A DNA stretch of 64,000 nt from Allobosea sp. CS1GBMeth4 (GTDB lineage: Bacteria > Pseudomonadota > Alphaproteobacteria > Rhizobiales > Beijerinckiaceae): NCBI RefSeq assembly GCF_900185715.1, contig NZ_FYAS01000018.1:61848-125847 (forward strand), given 5' to 3'. A model generated the notes under the pieces. The model worked only from the letters and a program-made list of their open reading frames with translations, searched no databases and had not been told where the DNA came from. Below are positions 1-9,299 of the stretch, piece by piece. Numbering within the stretch: the first letter of the stretch is position 1; each line of letters begins with the position of its first letter. A program made the position numbers and the translations under genes.

Positions 1-945
1 GCCGAGTTCTGGGTGATGGAGGCGTTCGGCGTCTTCTCCGCCGAGGAATGGCCCGGCTTCGCGCGCCGCCTCACCTTCGCTTCGATCGTGCTCGTGCTGG
101 CGGTCACGCTCGTAGCGGTGATCCACGCCTGGACCGAGGCGAAACTCACGCCGCCGGAGACCGGCATGACGGCGCAGGAGCGCGAATACCGGCTCGCACG
201 CCTGTCGACGGTGCTGCCGATCATCCGCTTCGTCGCGATCGGCGTGATCGGCGTCGCCTTCTCGCTGGTTGCGCTCTCCGCCATCGGCGTCGACACCACG
301 CCGCTGATGGCCGGGGCCGGCATCGTCGGCCTCGCGATCAGCTTCGGCTCCCAAACCCTGGTCAAGGATATCGTCTCCGGCATCTTCTACATGCTCGACG
401 ACGTCTTCCGGCTCGGCGAGACGATCGAGGCGGGCAGCCGCTGCGGCCAGCTCGAACAGATCAATCTGCGCAGCGTCCGCCTGCGCGACCAGGCCGGCCG
501 GCTCCACACGATCCCCCTCGGTGATCTCGGCGCCGTCACCAACCATAGCCGCCGGCTGGTGCGGATGACCGTCAGCGTGTCGCTCGACGCGGTGCCGGGC
601 CAGGCCGAGCTCCTCCGCTTCAGTCGCAATGCCGCCGCGGCCCTGCGCAGCGAGCCGATGATCCACGCCGCGATCGCCGGCGACATCTCCGTGCGGCTGA
701 CCGAGCCGTCCGATGCCGCCGAGGGCATGATCACCTTCTCCTTCAGCCTGGCGGCGACGACGGCGGAGCGGGCGCGGGACCTGGCCCAGCGCCTGGTCGA
801 CGAGACGGTCGAGGAGGCACGGATGGCGGCCGTTTCCGGGGCGGTGAGCGTCACCGTCGCTGATCTGCCGACGGCGCCGGCCACGCCCCCGTCGCCACCG
901 CCGGCCCCGGCGGTCACGGCGCCGCAGCCGCAGGCGATGCCATGA
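1..945 (+). CDS. MscS-family mechanosensitive channel, C-terminal part (5' end outside window)
   Basis: The reading frame is open from the first base, so the gene begins upstream and only about 314 codons are visible. Hydrophobic segments lie near codons 20-40, 75-97 and 100-130. The last of these (TTPLMAGAGIVGLAISFGSQ) is the Gly/Ala-rich pore helix of MscS channels. It is followed by the beta domain, with a motif like that in other MscS proteins (VKDIVSGIFYMLDD), and a C-terminal alpha/beta domain. The tail is Pro/Ala-rich and probably disordered. The family forms inner-membrane channels that release solutes on hypo-osmotic shock. The internal GTG/ATG at 13-18 is not a convincing start because the coding frame continues upstream of it. 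Confidence 0.9.
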   Translation, partial: AEFWVMEAFGVFSAEEWPGFARRLTFASIVLVLAVTLVAVIHAWTEAKLTPPETGMTAQEREYRLARLSTVLPIIRFVAIGVIGVAFSLVALSAIGVDTTPLMAGAGIVGLAISFGSQTLVKDIVSGIFYMLDDVFRLGETIEAGSRCGQLEQINLRSVRLRDQAGRLHTIPLGDLGAVTNHSRRLVRMTVSVSLDAVPGQAELLRFSRNAAAALRSEPMIHAAIAGDISVRLTEPSDAAEGMITFSFSLAATTAERARDLAQRLVDETVEEARMAAVSGAVSVTVADLPTAPATPPSPPPAPAVTAPQPQAMP

Positions 946-1043
946 ACATGGCATGGGCCGCGGCTGCATCTTCGCCGATGGTTTCGCTCGCCCGGGCCGG
1001 CGGACGACCGGCGGGCAAGGGCTCTTTCGTGAAAGGACGATGC

Positions 1044-1271
1044 ATGACCAGGTCGGTTCTTCTGGCGCTTGCGCTCATCGCGGCGAGCGGCTCCTCCGCC
1101 TCGGCCCAGTCGGGACCGAGCGCGCAGGAGCGTGCCGCGTGCCGCGCGGACGCGACGAAATTCTGCGCCTCCTTCGTCGGCAAGCCGGCGCAGATGAACG
1201 GCTGCCTGCGCGACAACAAGGCCCAGCTCTCCGAGGGCTGCCGCAAGGTGGTCGACGCGCGCGGCGGCTGA
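1044..1271 (+). CDS. Small secreted Cys-rich repeat protein
   Basis: A 75-residue protein starting at ATG 1044, preceded by a GAAAGGA Shine-Dalgarno-like site. Residues 1-22 form a signal peptide ending in ASA-like residues (SASAQ). The mature part has four Cys in the spacing C-x6-C-x11-C-x10-C with FC, CL and LS..C elements. This matches the short cysteine-rich repeat (Cys_rich_FGFR/GLG1-like) found in small alphaproteobacterial periplasmic proteins. Two disulfides are likely after export. A longer reading from 942 is possible but would bury the signal peptide behind about 34 residues, so I reject it. The role is unknown. Confidence 0.7.
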   Translation: MTRSVLLALALIAASGSSASAQSGPSAQERAACRADATKFCASFVGKPAQMNGCLRDNKAQLSEGCRKVVDARGG

Positions 1272-1323
1272 GCCGAACCGCTTCATCGTCAGCGTGCAGC
1301 CGGAGCGGGCCGAGGCGAACAAG

Positions 1324-2469
1324 ATGATGCGCGACGCGATGAGACGCGCCGGCCTGGCCGTTCTTCTCGGCTCCGCCCTGCTCGCGGCCGGCTGTGCCGG
1401 TCCGAGCCGCGGCCTGCTGGTTCCGCTCTCCGATGCGGCCGGAATCGGCCAGACCCGGACCATCCTCGCCGTGACCACCCGCAGCCGCGCCGCCGAGCTG
1501 CCGCCCGGCCATCTCTTCTCGGGCGAACGCGGCGAGGGCGCCCGCTTCGCCAGCCTGACCCTGTCGCTGCCGCCCGGCCGGGAGCCCGGCGCGGCTCCCG
1601 CGGACGCCGACAACCCCGACCCGGCCAGGCATATCGCCCTGGTCTCGTCGCGCGAGCTCAGCCAGGCGGAGTTCAGCTCGCTCGCGGGCGCACGCCGTGC
1701 GGCGGCCCCGGGCGCGCGCCGCGCGCTCGTCTTCACCCATGGCTACAACACCTCCTTCGATGCGGCGGTGGTGCGCTTCGCCCAGATCGTCGACGACACC
1801 CGCTTCGAGGGCCTGCCGGTCCTGTTCAGCTGGCCCTCGCGCGGCGGCATCACCGATTACGGCTACGACAAGGACTCGGCCAATTTCAGCCGTGACGCGC
1901 TGGAGAAGCTGCTCGCGACGCTCGCGCGCGAGCCGGGGATCAGCGGCATCGACATCTTCGCCCATTCAATGGGCAACTGGCTGACCATGGAGACGTTGCG
2001 CCAGCTCGCGATCGCCAAGGACCGCAAGACGTTGAGCCGGCTCGGCACCATCGTGCGCGCCGCGCCCGATATCGACATGGACGTGTTCCGCACGCAGATC
2101 GCCCGCCTCGGCCCGCTCGCAGCGCATATGGTGGTCTACGCCTCGAAGGACGATTACGCGCTGCGGCTCTCGCGCCGCCTGTTCGGCGGCATGATCCGCG
2201 CCGGCGAGAACACCGACCTCGCGCAGTTCCGCGCGCTCGGCCTCGCGGCCCACGACCTCTCGGACGTAGCGGGCGGGGTCGGCCGCAATCACAACAAGGC
2301 CTTCGGTGACGGCGCGACCATCGGGCAGATCGGCGAGGCGATCGGCGGCCGCGGGCCTCTGCGCCAGAGCGGAGAGGGCATCGCCGGCAGCTTGCAGACG
2401 CTCGGGCAGTCGGTTTCCGCGATCGGGGAAGCGCTGCTGCCGGTTCCGGCTGGAGGAGGCATTCGCTGA
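1324..2469 (+). CDS. Alpha/beta hydrolase lipoprotein (DUF900 family)
   Basis: About 381 residues. The ATG at 1324 gives a lipoprotein signal peptide with lipobox LAAGC near residue 20, so the product is probably membrane-anchored on the periplasmic side. The serine-hydrolase nucleophile elbow is visible (FAHSMGNW, Ser near residue 215), preceded by the strand/loop FTHGYNTSFDAAV typical of DUF900. A candidate catalytic His occurs in the C-terminal RNHNKAF. The stop overlaps the next gene's ATG (TGATG at 2467-2471), so this hydrolase is translationally coupled to an RND efflux pair. The substrate is unknown. A GTG at 1294 is an alternative start but would place ten residues before the signal peptide. 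Confidence 0.8.
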   Translation: MMRDAMRRAGLAVLLGSALLAAGCAGPSRGLLVPLSDAAGIGQTRTILAVTTRSRAAELPPGHLFSGERGEGARFASLTLSLPPGREPGAAPADADNPDPARHIALVSSRELSQAEFSSLAGARRAAAPGARRALVFTHGYNTSFDAAVVRFAQIVDDTRFEGLPVLFSWPSRGGITDYGYDKDSANFSRDALEKLLATLAREPGISGIDIFAHSMGNWLTMETLRQLAIAKDRKTLSRLGTIVRAAPDIDMDVFRTQIARLGPLAAHMVVYASKDDYALRLSRRLFGGMIRAGENTDLAQFRALGLAAHDLSDVAGGVGRNHNKAFGDGATIGQIGEAIGGRGPLRQSGEGIAGSLQTLGQSVSAIGEALLPVPAGGGIR

Positions 2470-3617
2470 TGGGTAGGATCGTCGTCGGCACAGCCCTGCT
2501 CGGCCTGGCCGGGCTCCTTCTCGGCTGCGACGAGAAGAAGGCCAGCCAGCCGCCATCGGCGGCGGAGGTGCGCGTCGCGCCACCGCTCCAGCGCAACATC
2601 ACAAGATATCTCGAAATGACGGGCCAGACCAACGCCGCCAAGCGCGTCGATCTCGTCGCCCGCGTCCAGGGCACGCTGACCGAGATCCGCCACCGGGACG
2701 GGGCGGCGGTGAAGCAGGGCGACGTGCTCTTCGTCATCGAGCAGGACAACTACCGGCTCAGCCTGCAGCTCGCCGAGGCCTCCCAGACCCAGCAGAACGC
2801 GCTGCTCGCCCAGGCCGAGGCCGATCTCGCCCGCCAGAAGCAGCTCGCCAGCCGTCAGGCGGCCTCGGAGGCGGCGCTCGACAATGCGCTCGGCAAGCGC
2901 GACTCGACCGCGGCGGCGCGCGACCAGGCGGCGGCGCAGGTCGCGCAGGCCAGGCTCAACCTCGCCTATACCGAGGTGAAGGCGCCGTTCGACGGCATCG
3001 TCTCGGCGCGCAAGGTCGACGAGGGCGCGCTCGTCGGCGTCGGCGGCCCGACCCTGCTCGCCAGCATCGTCCAGAGCGATCCCATCCAGGTGAAGTTCTC
3101 GCTCGACGAGCAGCTCGTCCTGCGCCTGCGCGAAGCCATGCGCCGGCGCGACCTGACGCTCGCCGGCCTCGGCACGATCCCGGTCGAGATCGGCCTCGAC
3201 ACCGAGAAGGGCTATCCGCATGTCGGCCGGCTCGACTATGTCGCGCCCGAGCTCGATGCCGCCAGCGGCACGCTGACCATGCGGGCCGAGATCCCGAATC
3301 CGGGCCGGGTGCTGCTGCCGGGCCTGTTCGTGCGCGTCAGGCTGCCGCTGCAGCGCGACGTGCCGAGCCTTCTGGTGCCGGACAGCGCTCTCGGGGCCAG
3401 CCAGGCCGGGCGCTATCTCCTGGTCGTGTCCGAGCACGACGTCGTCGAGCAGCGCCCGGTCGAGACCGGCGATCTGGTCGAGGGCGGGCTGCGGGCCATC
3501 CGCTCCGGGGTGAGCGCGCAGGACCGCGTGATCGTCGGCCGGCTCCAGGACGCCATTCCCGGCGCGAGGGTCCGGCCCATGGCCGCCAACGCCGATGCCG
3601 AGCTGGCGAAGCGTTGA
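2469..3617 (+). CDS. RND efflux periplasmic adaptor (membrane fusion protein)
   Basis: 382 residues in the HlyD/AcrA family. The N-terminus has a lipobox (LLLGC, Cys near residue 19), as in AcrA-type lipoproteins. It is followed by a first lipoyl half (about residues 58-90), an alpha-hairpin rich in Gln/Ala/Glu (about 90-160), a second lipoyl half (YTEVKAPFDGIVSAR) and beta-barrel/membrane-proximal domains. The adaptor links the inner-membrane pump to an outer-membrane channel. No outer-membrane factor gene is nearby, so a TolC encoded elsewhere is presumably recruited. It starts at an ATG overlapping the upstream hydrolase stop, and its own stop overlaps the ATG of the pump gene, so the three genes form one operon. 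Confidence 0.93.
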   Translation: MGRIVVGTALLGLAGLLLGCDEKKASQPPSAAEVRVAPPLQRNITRYLEMTGQTNAAKRVDLVARVQGTLTEIRHRDGAAVKQGDVLFVIEQDNYRLSLQLAEASQTQQNALLAQAEADLARQKQLASRQAASEAALDNALGKRDSTAAARDQAAAQVAQARLNLAYTEVKAPFDGIVSARKVDEGALVGVGGPTLLASIVQSDPIQVKFSLDEQLVLRLREAMRRRDLTLAGLGTIPVEIGLDTEKGYPHVGRLDYVAPELDAASGTLTMRAEIPNPGRVLLPGLFVRVRLPLQRDVPSLLVPDSALGASQAGRYLLVVSEHDVVEQRPVETGDLVEGGLRAIRSGVSAQDRVIVGRLQDAIPGARVRPMAANADAELAKR

Positions 3618-6600
3618 TGGCCAGATTCTTCATCGAGCGGCCGGTGCTGGCCAATGTCATCGCCGTGCTCACCATCATCCTCGGGCTGGTGGCGCTGCTG
3701 CGGCTGCCGGTCTCGCAATATCCCAATGTCGTGCCGCCGACCGTGCAGGTCACGGCGCGCTATCCCGGCGCCAGCGCCGCGGTGATCGCGCGTGAGGTGG
3801 CGCTGCCGGTCGAGCAGAAGGTCAACGGCGTCGAGGGCATGATCTACATGTCCTCGACCTCGACCAGCGACGGGCTCTACACGCTGACCGTGACCTTCCG
3901 CATCGGGACGGACGCCGACAAGGCGCAGATCCTGGTGCAGAATCGCGTCGCCGCGGCCTTGCCGCTGCTGCCTTCGGTCGTCCAGAGCCAGGGCGTGCAG
4001 ACCAGCAAGCGCTCGACCGCGATTCTCGAGATCGTCGCGCTGACGTCGAGCGATCCGCGCCACGGCAGCCTCTTCCTCTCGAACTACGCCACGCTCAACC
4101 TGCTCGACGAGATCGCGCGGCTCGATGGCGTCGGCAACGTCAACGTCTTCGGCGCCGGCCAGTACGCGATGCGGATCTGGCTCGACCCGTCGAGGCTGCA
4201 GGCGCGCGGATTGCTGCCGGCCGACGTGATCAGCGCCGTCAATGCGCAGAACCGGTCGGTCGCGTCCGGCCAGCTCGGCACGCCGCCGACCGCGGGCGAC
4301 CAGGCCTTCCAGTACACGCTGCTGGCGCCCGGCCGACTCGACGAGGTCGAGGCCTTCGAGGCGATCATCGTCAAGGCCGACGGCACGAATGGCGGCCGGA
4401 TCACCCGGCTGAAGGACGTGGCGCGGATCGAGCTCGGCGCGCAGGCCTACGGCCAGGACTTCCGGCTCGACGGCAAGGCCGCCGCCGGCCTCGCCGTGTT
4501 CCAGCTGCCGGAGGCGAACGCCCTCGAGGTCGCGGAGCGCGTCGAGGCCAGGATGGCGAGCCTCGCCGGGCGCTTTCCGCAGGGCATGGGCTGGAGCGTG
4601 CCCTTCGATACGACACGCTTCGTCGAGGCCTCGATGCAGGCGGTCTACCACACGCTGATCGAGGCGGCCCTGCTCGTGCTGCTGGTGATCCTGATCTTCC
4701 TGCAGGACTGGCGTGCGACCCTGGTGCCGGCGACGACCGTGCCGGTCACGATCATGGGCGCCTTCGCCGCGATGGCGGCGCTCGGCTTCACCGTCAACAT
4801 CTCGACGCTGCTGGCCGTGGTGCTCGCGATCGGCATCGTCGTCGACGACGCCATCGTCGTGGTCGAGGGCGCGGCCAAGCACATGGAGCGGGGCCTGAGC
4901 GCGCACGACGCCACGATCGCGGCAATGCGGGAGCTGATCGGCCCGATCGTCGGCATCACGCTGGTGCTGATGGCGGTGTTCCTGCCGGCCGCCTTCCTGC
5001 CGGGCCTGAGCGGTGAGATCTACCGGCAATTCGCGCTGGTCATCGCCGCCACCGCCCTGATCAGCGCGGTCAACGCCGTGACGCTGAAGCCGGCACAATG
5101 CGCGCTCTGGCTTCGCCCGCCCAGGCACCTGCACGAGCGCGCGCCGATCTTCCGCCTGTTCGAGCATGGCTACCTCGCCTGCGAGCGCGCCTATACCCGC
5201 CTCGTCCGCCGGCTCGTCGCCCGCGCCCGCCTGGTCTTCGCGCTCACCCTCGTGCTGGTCGGCCTGTCGGGCTTCGCGCTCAGCCGGATCCCGACCTCCT
5301 TCCTGCCGGTCGAGGACCAGGGCTATCTGCTCGCCTCGGTGCAATTGCCGGACGGCGCTTCGCTGGCGCGCACGACGCGGGCGCTGGAGGAGGTCGCCCG
5401 GCGGGCCAAGGCCGTGCCGGGCGTCGACAGGGTCGTCGCCATCGCCGGGCTTTCGGCGCTGAACGACAATGCCAGCCTCGCCAATGCCGGCGTCGCCTAT
5501 GTCATGCTGAGCGACTGGAAGCAGCGCGGGTCGGGCGAGGACCTGCCCGGGCTCTACGCCGCGCTCTCCGGCGCGCTGGCCGGACTCGACGATGGCGCCG
5601 TGCTGGTGCTGCCGCCGCCGCCGATCCAGGGCATCGGCAACGCCTCCGGCTTCACCATGAAGGTCGAGCTCCGCGACGGCAGCTTCGACTACCAGAAGCT
5701 CCAGCGTCTCGCCGACGCCATCGCCGAGCGCGCCCGCGAGCGGAATGTGTTCCAGGCGGCGCGCAGCACGTTCAGCGCCAGGGCGCCGCAGGTCGAGGCG
5801 GTGATCGACCGCACCAAGGCGGAGACGCTCGGAATCTCCTTCGGCACGGCCACCGATGCGCTCGGCGCCTATATCGGCTCGGCCTATGTCGGTCAGTTCG
5901 CCAGGTCCGGCCGCGTCTTCCAGGTCTATGCCCAGGCCGAGGCCCCGGCGCGGATGGAGGCCGATGCGGTGCAGGGCCTGAAGGTCCGCAGCAAGAGCGG
6001 CGAGATGGTGCCGCTCGGCGCCATCGCCGACATCCGCAGCGGCGTCGGCCCATCGCTGATCAGCTTCCACAATCTCTATCCCGCCGCCACGCTGATCGGC
6101 GTGCCCAACCGCACCGTCAGCTCCGGCGAAGGCCTCGCCGTCCTGGAGGAGATCGCGGCGCGGACCCTGCCGCCTGGAGCCGGCTACGAATGGAGCGCGC
6201 TGTCCTATCAGGAGAAGGAGCTCGGCGGGCAGGTCTTCGTCGTCTACGGCCTGAGCCTGCTGCTGGTCTATCTCGTGCTTGCCGGCCAGTACGAGAGCTG
6301 GATCGCGCCGCTCGGCATCGTCCTCTCGGTGCCGCTGGCGCTGCTCGGCACGGCCGCCGCGATGCTGGCGCTCGGGCTGTCCAGCAATCTCTACACCCAG
6401 ATCGGGCTCGTGCTGCTGATCGCCCTCTCGGCGAAGAACGCGATCCTGATCGTCGGCTTCGCCCGCGACCTGCACCTGAAGGACGGCATGGCGCTGGCGG
6501 AGGCCGCGGTCGAGGCGGCGCGGCTCAGGCTGCGGCCGATCGTGATGACCTCGCTCGCCTTCGTCCTCGGGCTGCTGCCGCTGGTTCTGGCGAGCGGGGC

Positions 6601-6763
6601 CGGCGCCAATGCGCAGAAGTCGATCGGCTTCGCCACGCTCACCGGCATGGTCGGCTCGACCCTGCTGACGGTGGTCGTCGTGCCCGCTCTGTTCGTGGTG
6701 CTGCAGCGGCTGGAGACGCGCCTCGGCACGCGCCGGCCGCGCTCCGCCACCGTGACCCCGTGA
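3617..6763 (+). CDS. RND multidrug efflux permease (HAE1/AcrB type)
   Basis: 1048 residues, the normal length for AcrB-type pumps. There is an N-terminal transmembrane helix (MARFFIERPVLANVIAVL), two large periplasmic loops and twelve expected transmembrane helices. The proton-relay Asp pair is present in helix 4 (GIVVDDAIVVVEG), and the partner Lys is present in helix 10 (SAKNAILIVGFARD). The ATG at 3617 overlaps the adaptor stop (TGATG); a TTG three bases earlier is less likely. Together with the adaptor this should export hydrophobic or amphipathic compounds from the periplasm or inner leaflet. The substrate cannot be read from the sequence. Confidence 0.95.
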   Translation: MARFFIERPVLANVIAVLTIILGLVALLRLPVSQYPNVVPPTVQVTARYPGASAAVIAREVALPVEQKVNGVEGMIYMSSTSTSDGLYTLTVTFRIGTDADKAQILVQNRVAAALPLLPSVVQSQGVQTSKRSTAILEIVALTSSDPRHGSLFLSNYATLNLLDEIARLDGVGNVNVFGAGQYAMRIWLDPSRLQARGLLPADVISAVNAQNRSVASGQLGTPPTAGDQAFQYTLLAPGRLDEVEAFEAIIVKADGTNGGRITRLKDVARIELGAQAYGQDFRLDGKAAAGLAVFQLPEANALEVAERVEARMASLAGRFPQGMGWSVPFDTTRFVEASMQAVYHTLIEAALLVLLVILIFLQDWRATLVPATTVPVTIMGAFAAMAALGFTVNISTLLAVVLAIGIVVDDAIVVVEGAAKHMERGLSAHDATIAAMRELIGPIVGITLVLMAVFLPAAFLPGLSGEIYRQFALVIAATALISAVNAVTLKPAQCALWLRPPRHLHERAPIFRLFEHGYLACERAYTRLVRRLVARARLVFALTLVLVGLSGFALSRIPTSFLPVEDQGYLLASVQLPDGASLARTTRALEEVARRAKAVPGVDRVVAIAGLSALNDNASLANAGVAYVMLSDWKQRGSGEDLPGLYAALSGALAGLDDGAVLVLPPPPIQGIGNASGFTMKVELRDGSFDYQKLQRLADAIAERARERNVFQAARSTFSARAPQVEAVIDRTKAETLGISFGTATDALGAYIGSAYVGQFARSGRVFQVYAQAEAPARMEADAVQGLKVRSKSGEMVPLGAIADIRSGVGPSLISFHNLYPAATLIGVPNRTVSSGEGLAVLEEIAARTLPPGAGYEWSALSYQEKELGGQVFVVYGLSLLLVYLVLAGQYESWIAPLGIVLSVPLALLGTAAAMLALGLSSNLYTQIGLVLLIALSAKNAILIVGFARDLHLKDGMALAEAAVEAARLRLRPIVMTSLAFVLGLLPLVLASGAGANAQKSIGFATLTGMVGSTLLTVVVVPALFVVLQRLETRLGTRRPRSATVTP

Positions 6764-6802
6764 TCAGGCGGCATCGTTGACCGGGCTGGCCGGCCTCGAC
6801 GC

Positions 6803-8512
6803 TCAGGACGACGTCTGTGCCTGATGGGTCGCGCGCAGCACCTCGCGTGGCAGCACGCCGGTCTGACGCTCGACCATGCGGCGCACGACCGGCGGCTCGG
6901 GCCCGATATGCAGGCTCCTGACCCGGTCGCCGATTTCGGCGTCGGCCTGGGTGGCGCGCTGGGCCTGGCGGATGTATTCGACCCAGGTCGGGCTGTCGTA
7001 GCGCTCGATCCAGAGCTCGGCATCGGTCAGGTCGCGCAGCAGCGACCAGTGGCGGGCACCGTCGCGACGGCGGATGCGCCGGCGCTCCTCCATCGCCTTC
7101 AGGAATTCGACCACGTCCTCCTGCCGGATCCGCCATTCGATGGTGACGAAGACCGGGCCGCTGCGCGGCTCGATGTCGACCGCGACCGTGGGCTCTCGCC
7201 AGCGGCTGAGCGGATCGAGATTGAGCGCCTCGAGCGGGGGCAGCCGGTATCGCAGCCCGGTGGCCGCGCCGCAGACGAGTGCGACCGCCGCCGCGCTGAG
7301 GCCGCCGGCCGGGCCGGAATGGAGGGTGACCCAGCCCCAGGCCCAGCTGCCCACGGCCATGCCGCCGAAGGCCGCCATCTGGTAGAGCGCCAGCGCGCGC
7401 CCCACCACCCAGCGCGGCGCCGATAGCTGCACCGTCGAATTGAAGGTCGAGAGCGCCAGTACCCAGCAGGCGCCGCCGACGGCAAGCGCCGGCATGGTGA
7501 GCCATAGGGTCGGGCTCTGCCCCACCAGCAGGGCGGCCGCCGCATAGGCCAGGAAGGTCAGGCGCACGAGGGTCTCGGTGCTGAAGCGTCGGCGCAGCCG
7601 GGCGCTGACGAAGGCTCCGGCGACCGCGCCGGCGCCGAAGGCTCCCAGCAGGATGCCGAATGTCAGCGGGCCGCCGCGCACGAGATCGCGCGCGATCAGC
7701 GGCATCAGCGCGAGGCCGACGATGCCGCCGAAGCCGAAGAGGAAGGCGCGCAGGATGACGGCGCGGATATTGGGCGACATCGCGACATAGCGCAGACCGG
7801 CGCTCATCGCGAGCCGCAGCGTCTCGCGCGGCAGCACGCGCTCGACGCGCGGCGGCTGCCAGCGGGCCAGCACGACGAGCAGGCCGATATAGCTGAAGGC
7901 ATTGACGACGAAGGCGGCGACGGCGCCGGAGGCGGCGACGATGGCGCCGCCGATCGCCGGGCCGACGCTGCGGGCGATGTTGAAGGCGACGCTGTTCAAC
8001 GTCACCGCCGCCGGCACCTCGGATCGCGGCACCATGTCGCCGACCGAGGACTGCCAGGCCGGGTTGTTGAGCGCGTTGCCGCAACCGAGCAGGAAAGTGA
8101 AGACGAGCAGGAGCCAGGGCGAGAGCAGCCCATGCCAGGCGAAGAGCGCCAGCACGGTCGAGACGGCGAGCATGAAGCCCTGCGCCGTCAGCAGGATGCG
8201 GCGGCGGTCGTAATTGTCCGCGATCGCGCCGGCGGCGAGCGAGAACATCATCACCGGCAGCGTGGTCGAGGCCTGGACGAGGGCGACCATGTCCGGCGAA
8301 TCGGAGAGCGAGGTCATCAGCCAGGCGGCGCCGACCATCTGGACAAGGCCGCCGAAGTTCGAGACGAGGCTCGCGATCCAGACCGCACGGAAGATCGGCT
8401 GGCGCAAAGGCGCAAAAGCCGAATAGGGGCCGTGGTGAGGCTTCAGGCCTGCGGCGGCGAGGTCGGCTTCGGCGGTTTCGGCCGTGGTCTGCGTGGCGGG
8501 CTCTTGCGGCAT
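6803..8512 (-). CDS. MFS transporter of the MFS_3 (EntS-like) family with C-terminal ABM-like domain
   Basis: 569 residues. Residues about 30-410 form a 12-helix major facilitator with the typical early motif SNFGGLVQMVGAAWLMTSLS and the DNYDRRRILL loop between helices 2 and 3. The remaining about 150 residues are soluble. They contain a ferredoxin-like stretch (VFVTIEWRIRQEDVVEFLKA, then HWSLLRDL) that resembles the antibiotic-biosynthesis-monooxygenase-like tail of long MFS_3 proteins. The gene is convergent with the RND operon, 39 bp between stops, and stands alone. It is probably a drug or metabolite exporter; the ligand is unknown. Confidence 0.88.
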   Translation of the reverse strand: MPQEPATQTTAETAEADLAAAGLKPHHGPYSAFAPLRQPIFRAVWIASLVSNFGGLVQMVGAAWLMTSLSDSPDMVALVQASTTLPVMMFSLAAGAIADNYDRRRILLTAQGFMLAVSTVLALFAWHGLLSPWLLLVFTFLLGCGNALNNPAWQSSVGDMVPRSEVPAAVTLNSVAFNIARSVGPAIGGAIVAASGAVAAFVVNAFSYIGLLVVLARWQPPRVERVLPRETLRLAMSAGLRYVAMSPNIRAVILRAFLFGFGGIVGLALMPLIARDLVRGGPLTFGILLGAFGAGAVAGAFVSARLRRRFSTETLVRLTFLAYAAAALLVGQSPTLWLTMPALAVGGACWVLALSTFNSTVQLSAPRWVVGRALALYQMAAFGGMAVGSWAWGWVTLHSGPAGGLSAAAVALVCGAATGLRYRLPPLEALNLDPLSRWREPTVAVDIEPRSGPVFVTIEWRIRQEDVVEFLKAMEERRRIRRRDGARHWSLLRDLTDAELWIERYDSPTWVEYIRQAQRATQADAEIGDRVRSLHIGPEPPVVRRMVERQTGVLPREVLRATHQAQTSS

Positions 8513-9049
8513 GCCACAGTTAGAGCATGCCGGCGGCGGATGGGAAGCCGCGCTTCGCCATTGTCCGTCTCGGATGATTCTCTCGACCGCTCTCGGGTTT
8601 CAGGAACGGAGGCCGTGGCTCGTCCGGGTCTCAGCTGTCGCTTCGGCCCGACGACGCGCCATTCCCGGCTGGACGGATTTCATGGCTCGGCCGGTTGGAC
8701 GTAGCGCACGTCATCGGCTTCGATTCTGAGCGGATCCTTGCCGCGATCGCCTGGCCGCCTCGCGCCGTCGGAGCCGAAACGGATGCCATAGTCGCCGGCA
8801 ACGATTCCCCAGGATTCTGCGGGCGCGGATGGGGCGTCATAGCAACCAGTCGGAGCGAGATCAGTCGTCAGCCCGGCGGAGACCCGACGCAGAGGCTGCT
8901 CCCGTCGTCTTGATGATCCGGGCCTTCAACGATCCGGCGCTTCGCACATGCTCCGATCCGTCAGCTGCCCCAGTTCGGCCTGGCCCGCCGGAGCACCGGC
9001 AAGATGGCCGCTGGCACTTCGCCGACATCGGCCTGCGCTCGCAGTTCGG
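8513..9049. other. Gene-poor stretch with a possible coding remnant
   Basis: No intact gene is supported here. On the minus strand, a frame from about 8890 down to a stop at 8701 reads smoothly (…GCYDAPSAPAESWGIV… then GDYGIRFGSDG … RYVQPAEP). It has no credible start codon or ribosome binding site. It looks like the C-terminal end of a small protein whose beginning has been lost. The rest contains nothing recognisable, and the region merges into the ATPase fragment that follows. Confidence 0.3.
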
Positions 9050-9285
9050 ACGCCCGACATCGGGGGCGTGTCGAGCAGCAGGCGCGTATAGGGGTGCAAG
9101 GGGGCGCCGAACACCGTCTCGGCCGACCCGGTCTCGACGAACCGGCCGAGAGACATGATCGCCAACTGGTCCGACATATGCCGCACGACCGAAAGGTCGT
9201 GGCTGATGAAGAGATAGGTCAGGCCGAGCTCCTTTTGCAGCCTGACCATCAGGTTCAGCACCTGCGCCTGGACCGAGACGTGAGG
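9050..9285 (-). pseudogene. Fragment of an Opp/Dpp-type ABC transporter ATPase
   Basis: On the minus strand the frame reads VSVQAQVLNLMVRLQKELG, LTYLFISHDLSVVRHMSDQ and then LHPYTRLLLDTPP. This is the D-loop, H-loop (ISHD) and C-terminal part of oligopeptide/dipeptide permease ATPases. The Walker A, signature and Walker B regions are absent: the match begins abruptly at the residues after the usual SALD at about 9285. After DTPP the expected C-terminal zinc-finger-like region is scrambled by apparent frameshifts, with GEVP recognisable in another frame near 9010-9020. It is non-functional. The upstream end abuts the flavin-reductase fragment in opposite orientation. Confidence 0.75.
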
Positions 9286-9299
9286 CGCCGGCGGCCTTC

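Noticed and set aside
3413..6475. 1020-codon open frame antisense to the RND permease
   Set aside because: High-GC shadow of a well-supported gene; product is His/Arg/Gln-rich without any domain, and has no ribosome site.
5098..6780. 560-codon frame in the same direction as the RND permease
   Set aside because: Out-of-phase shadow; Arg/Ala-rich with no family resemblance.
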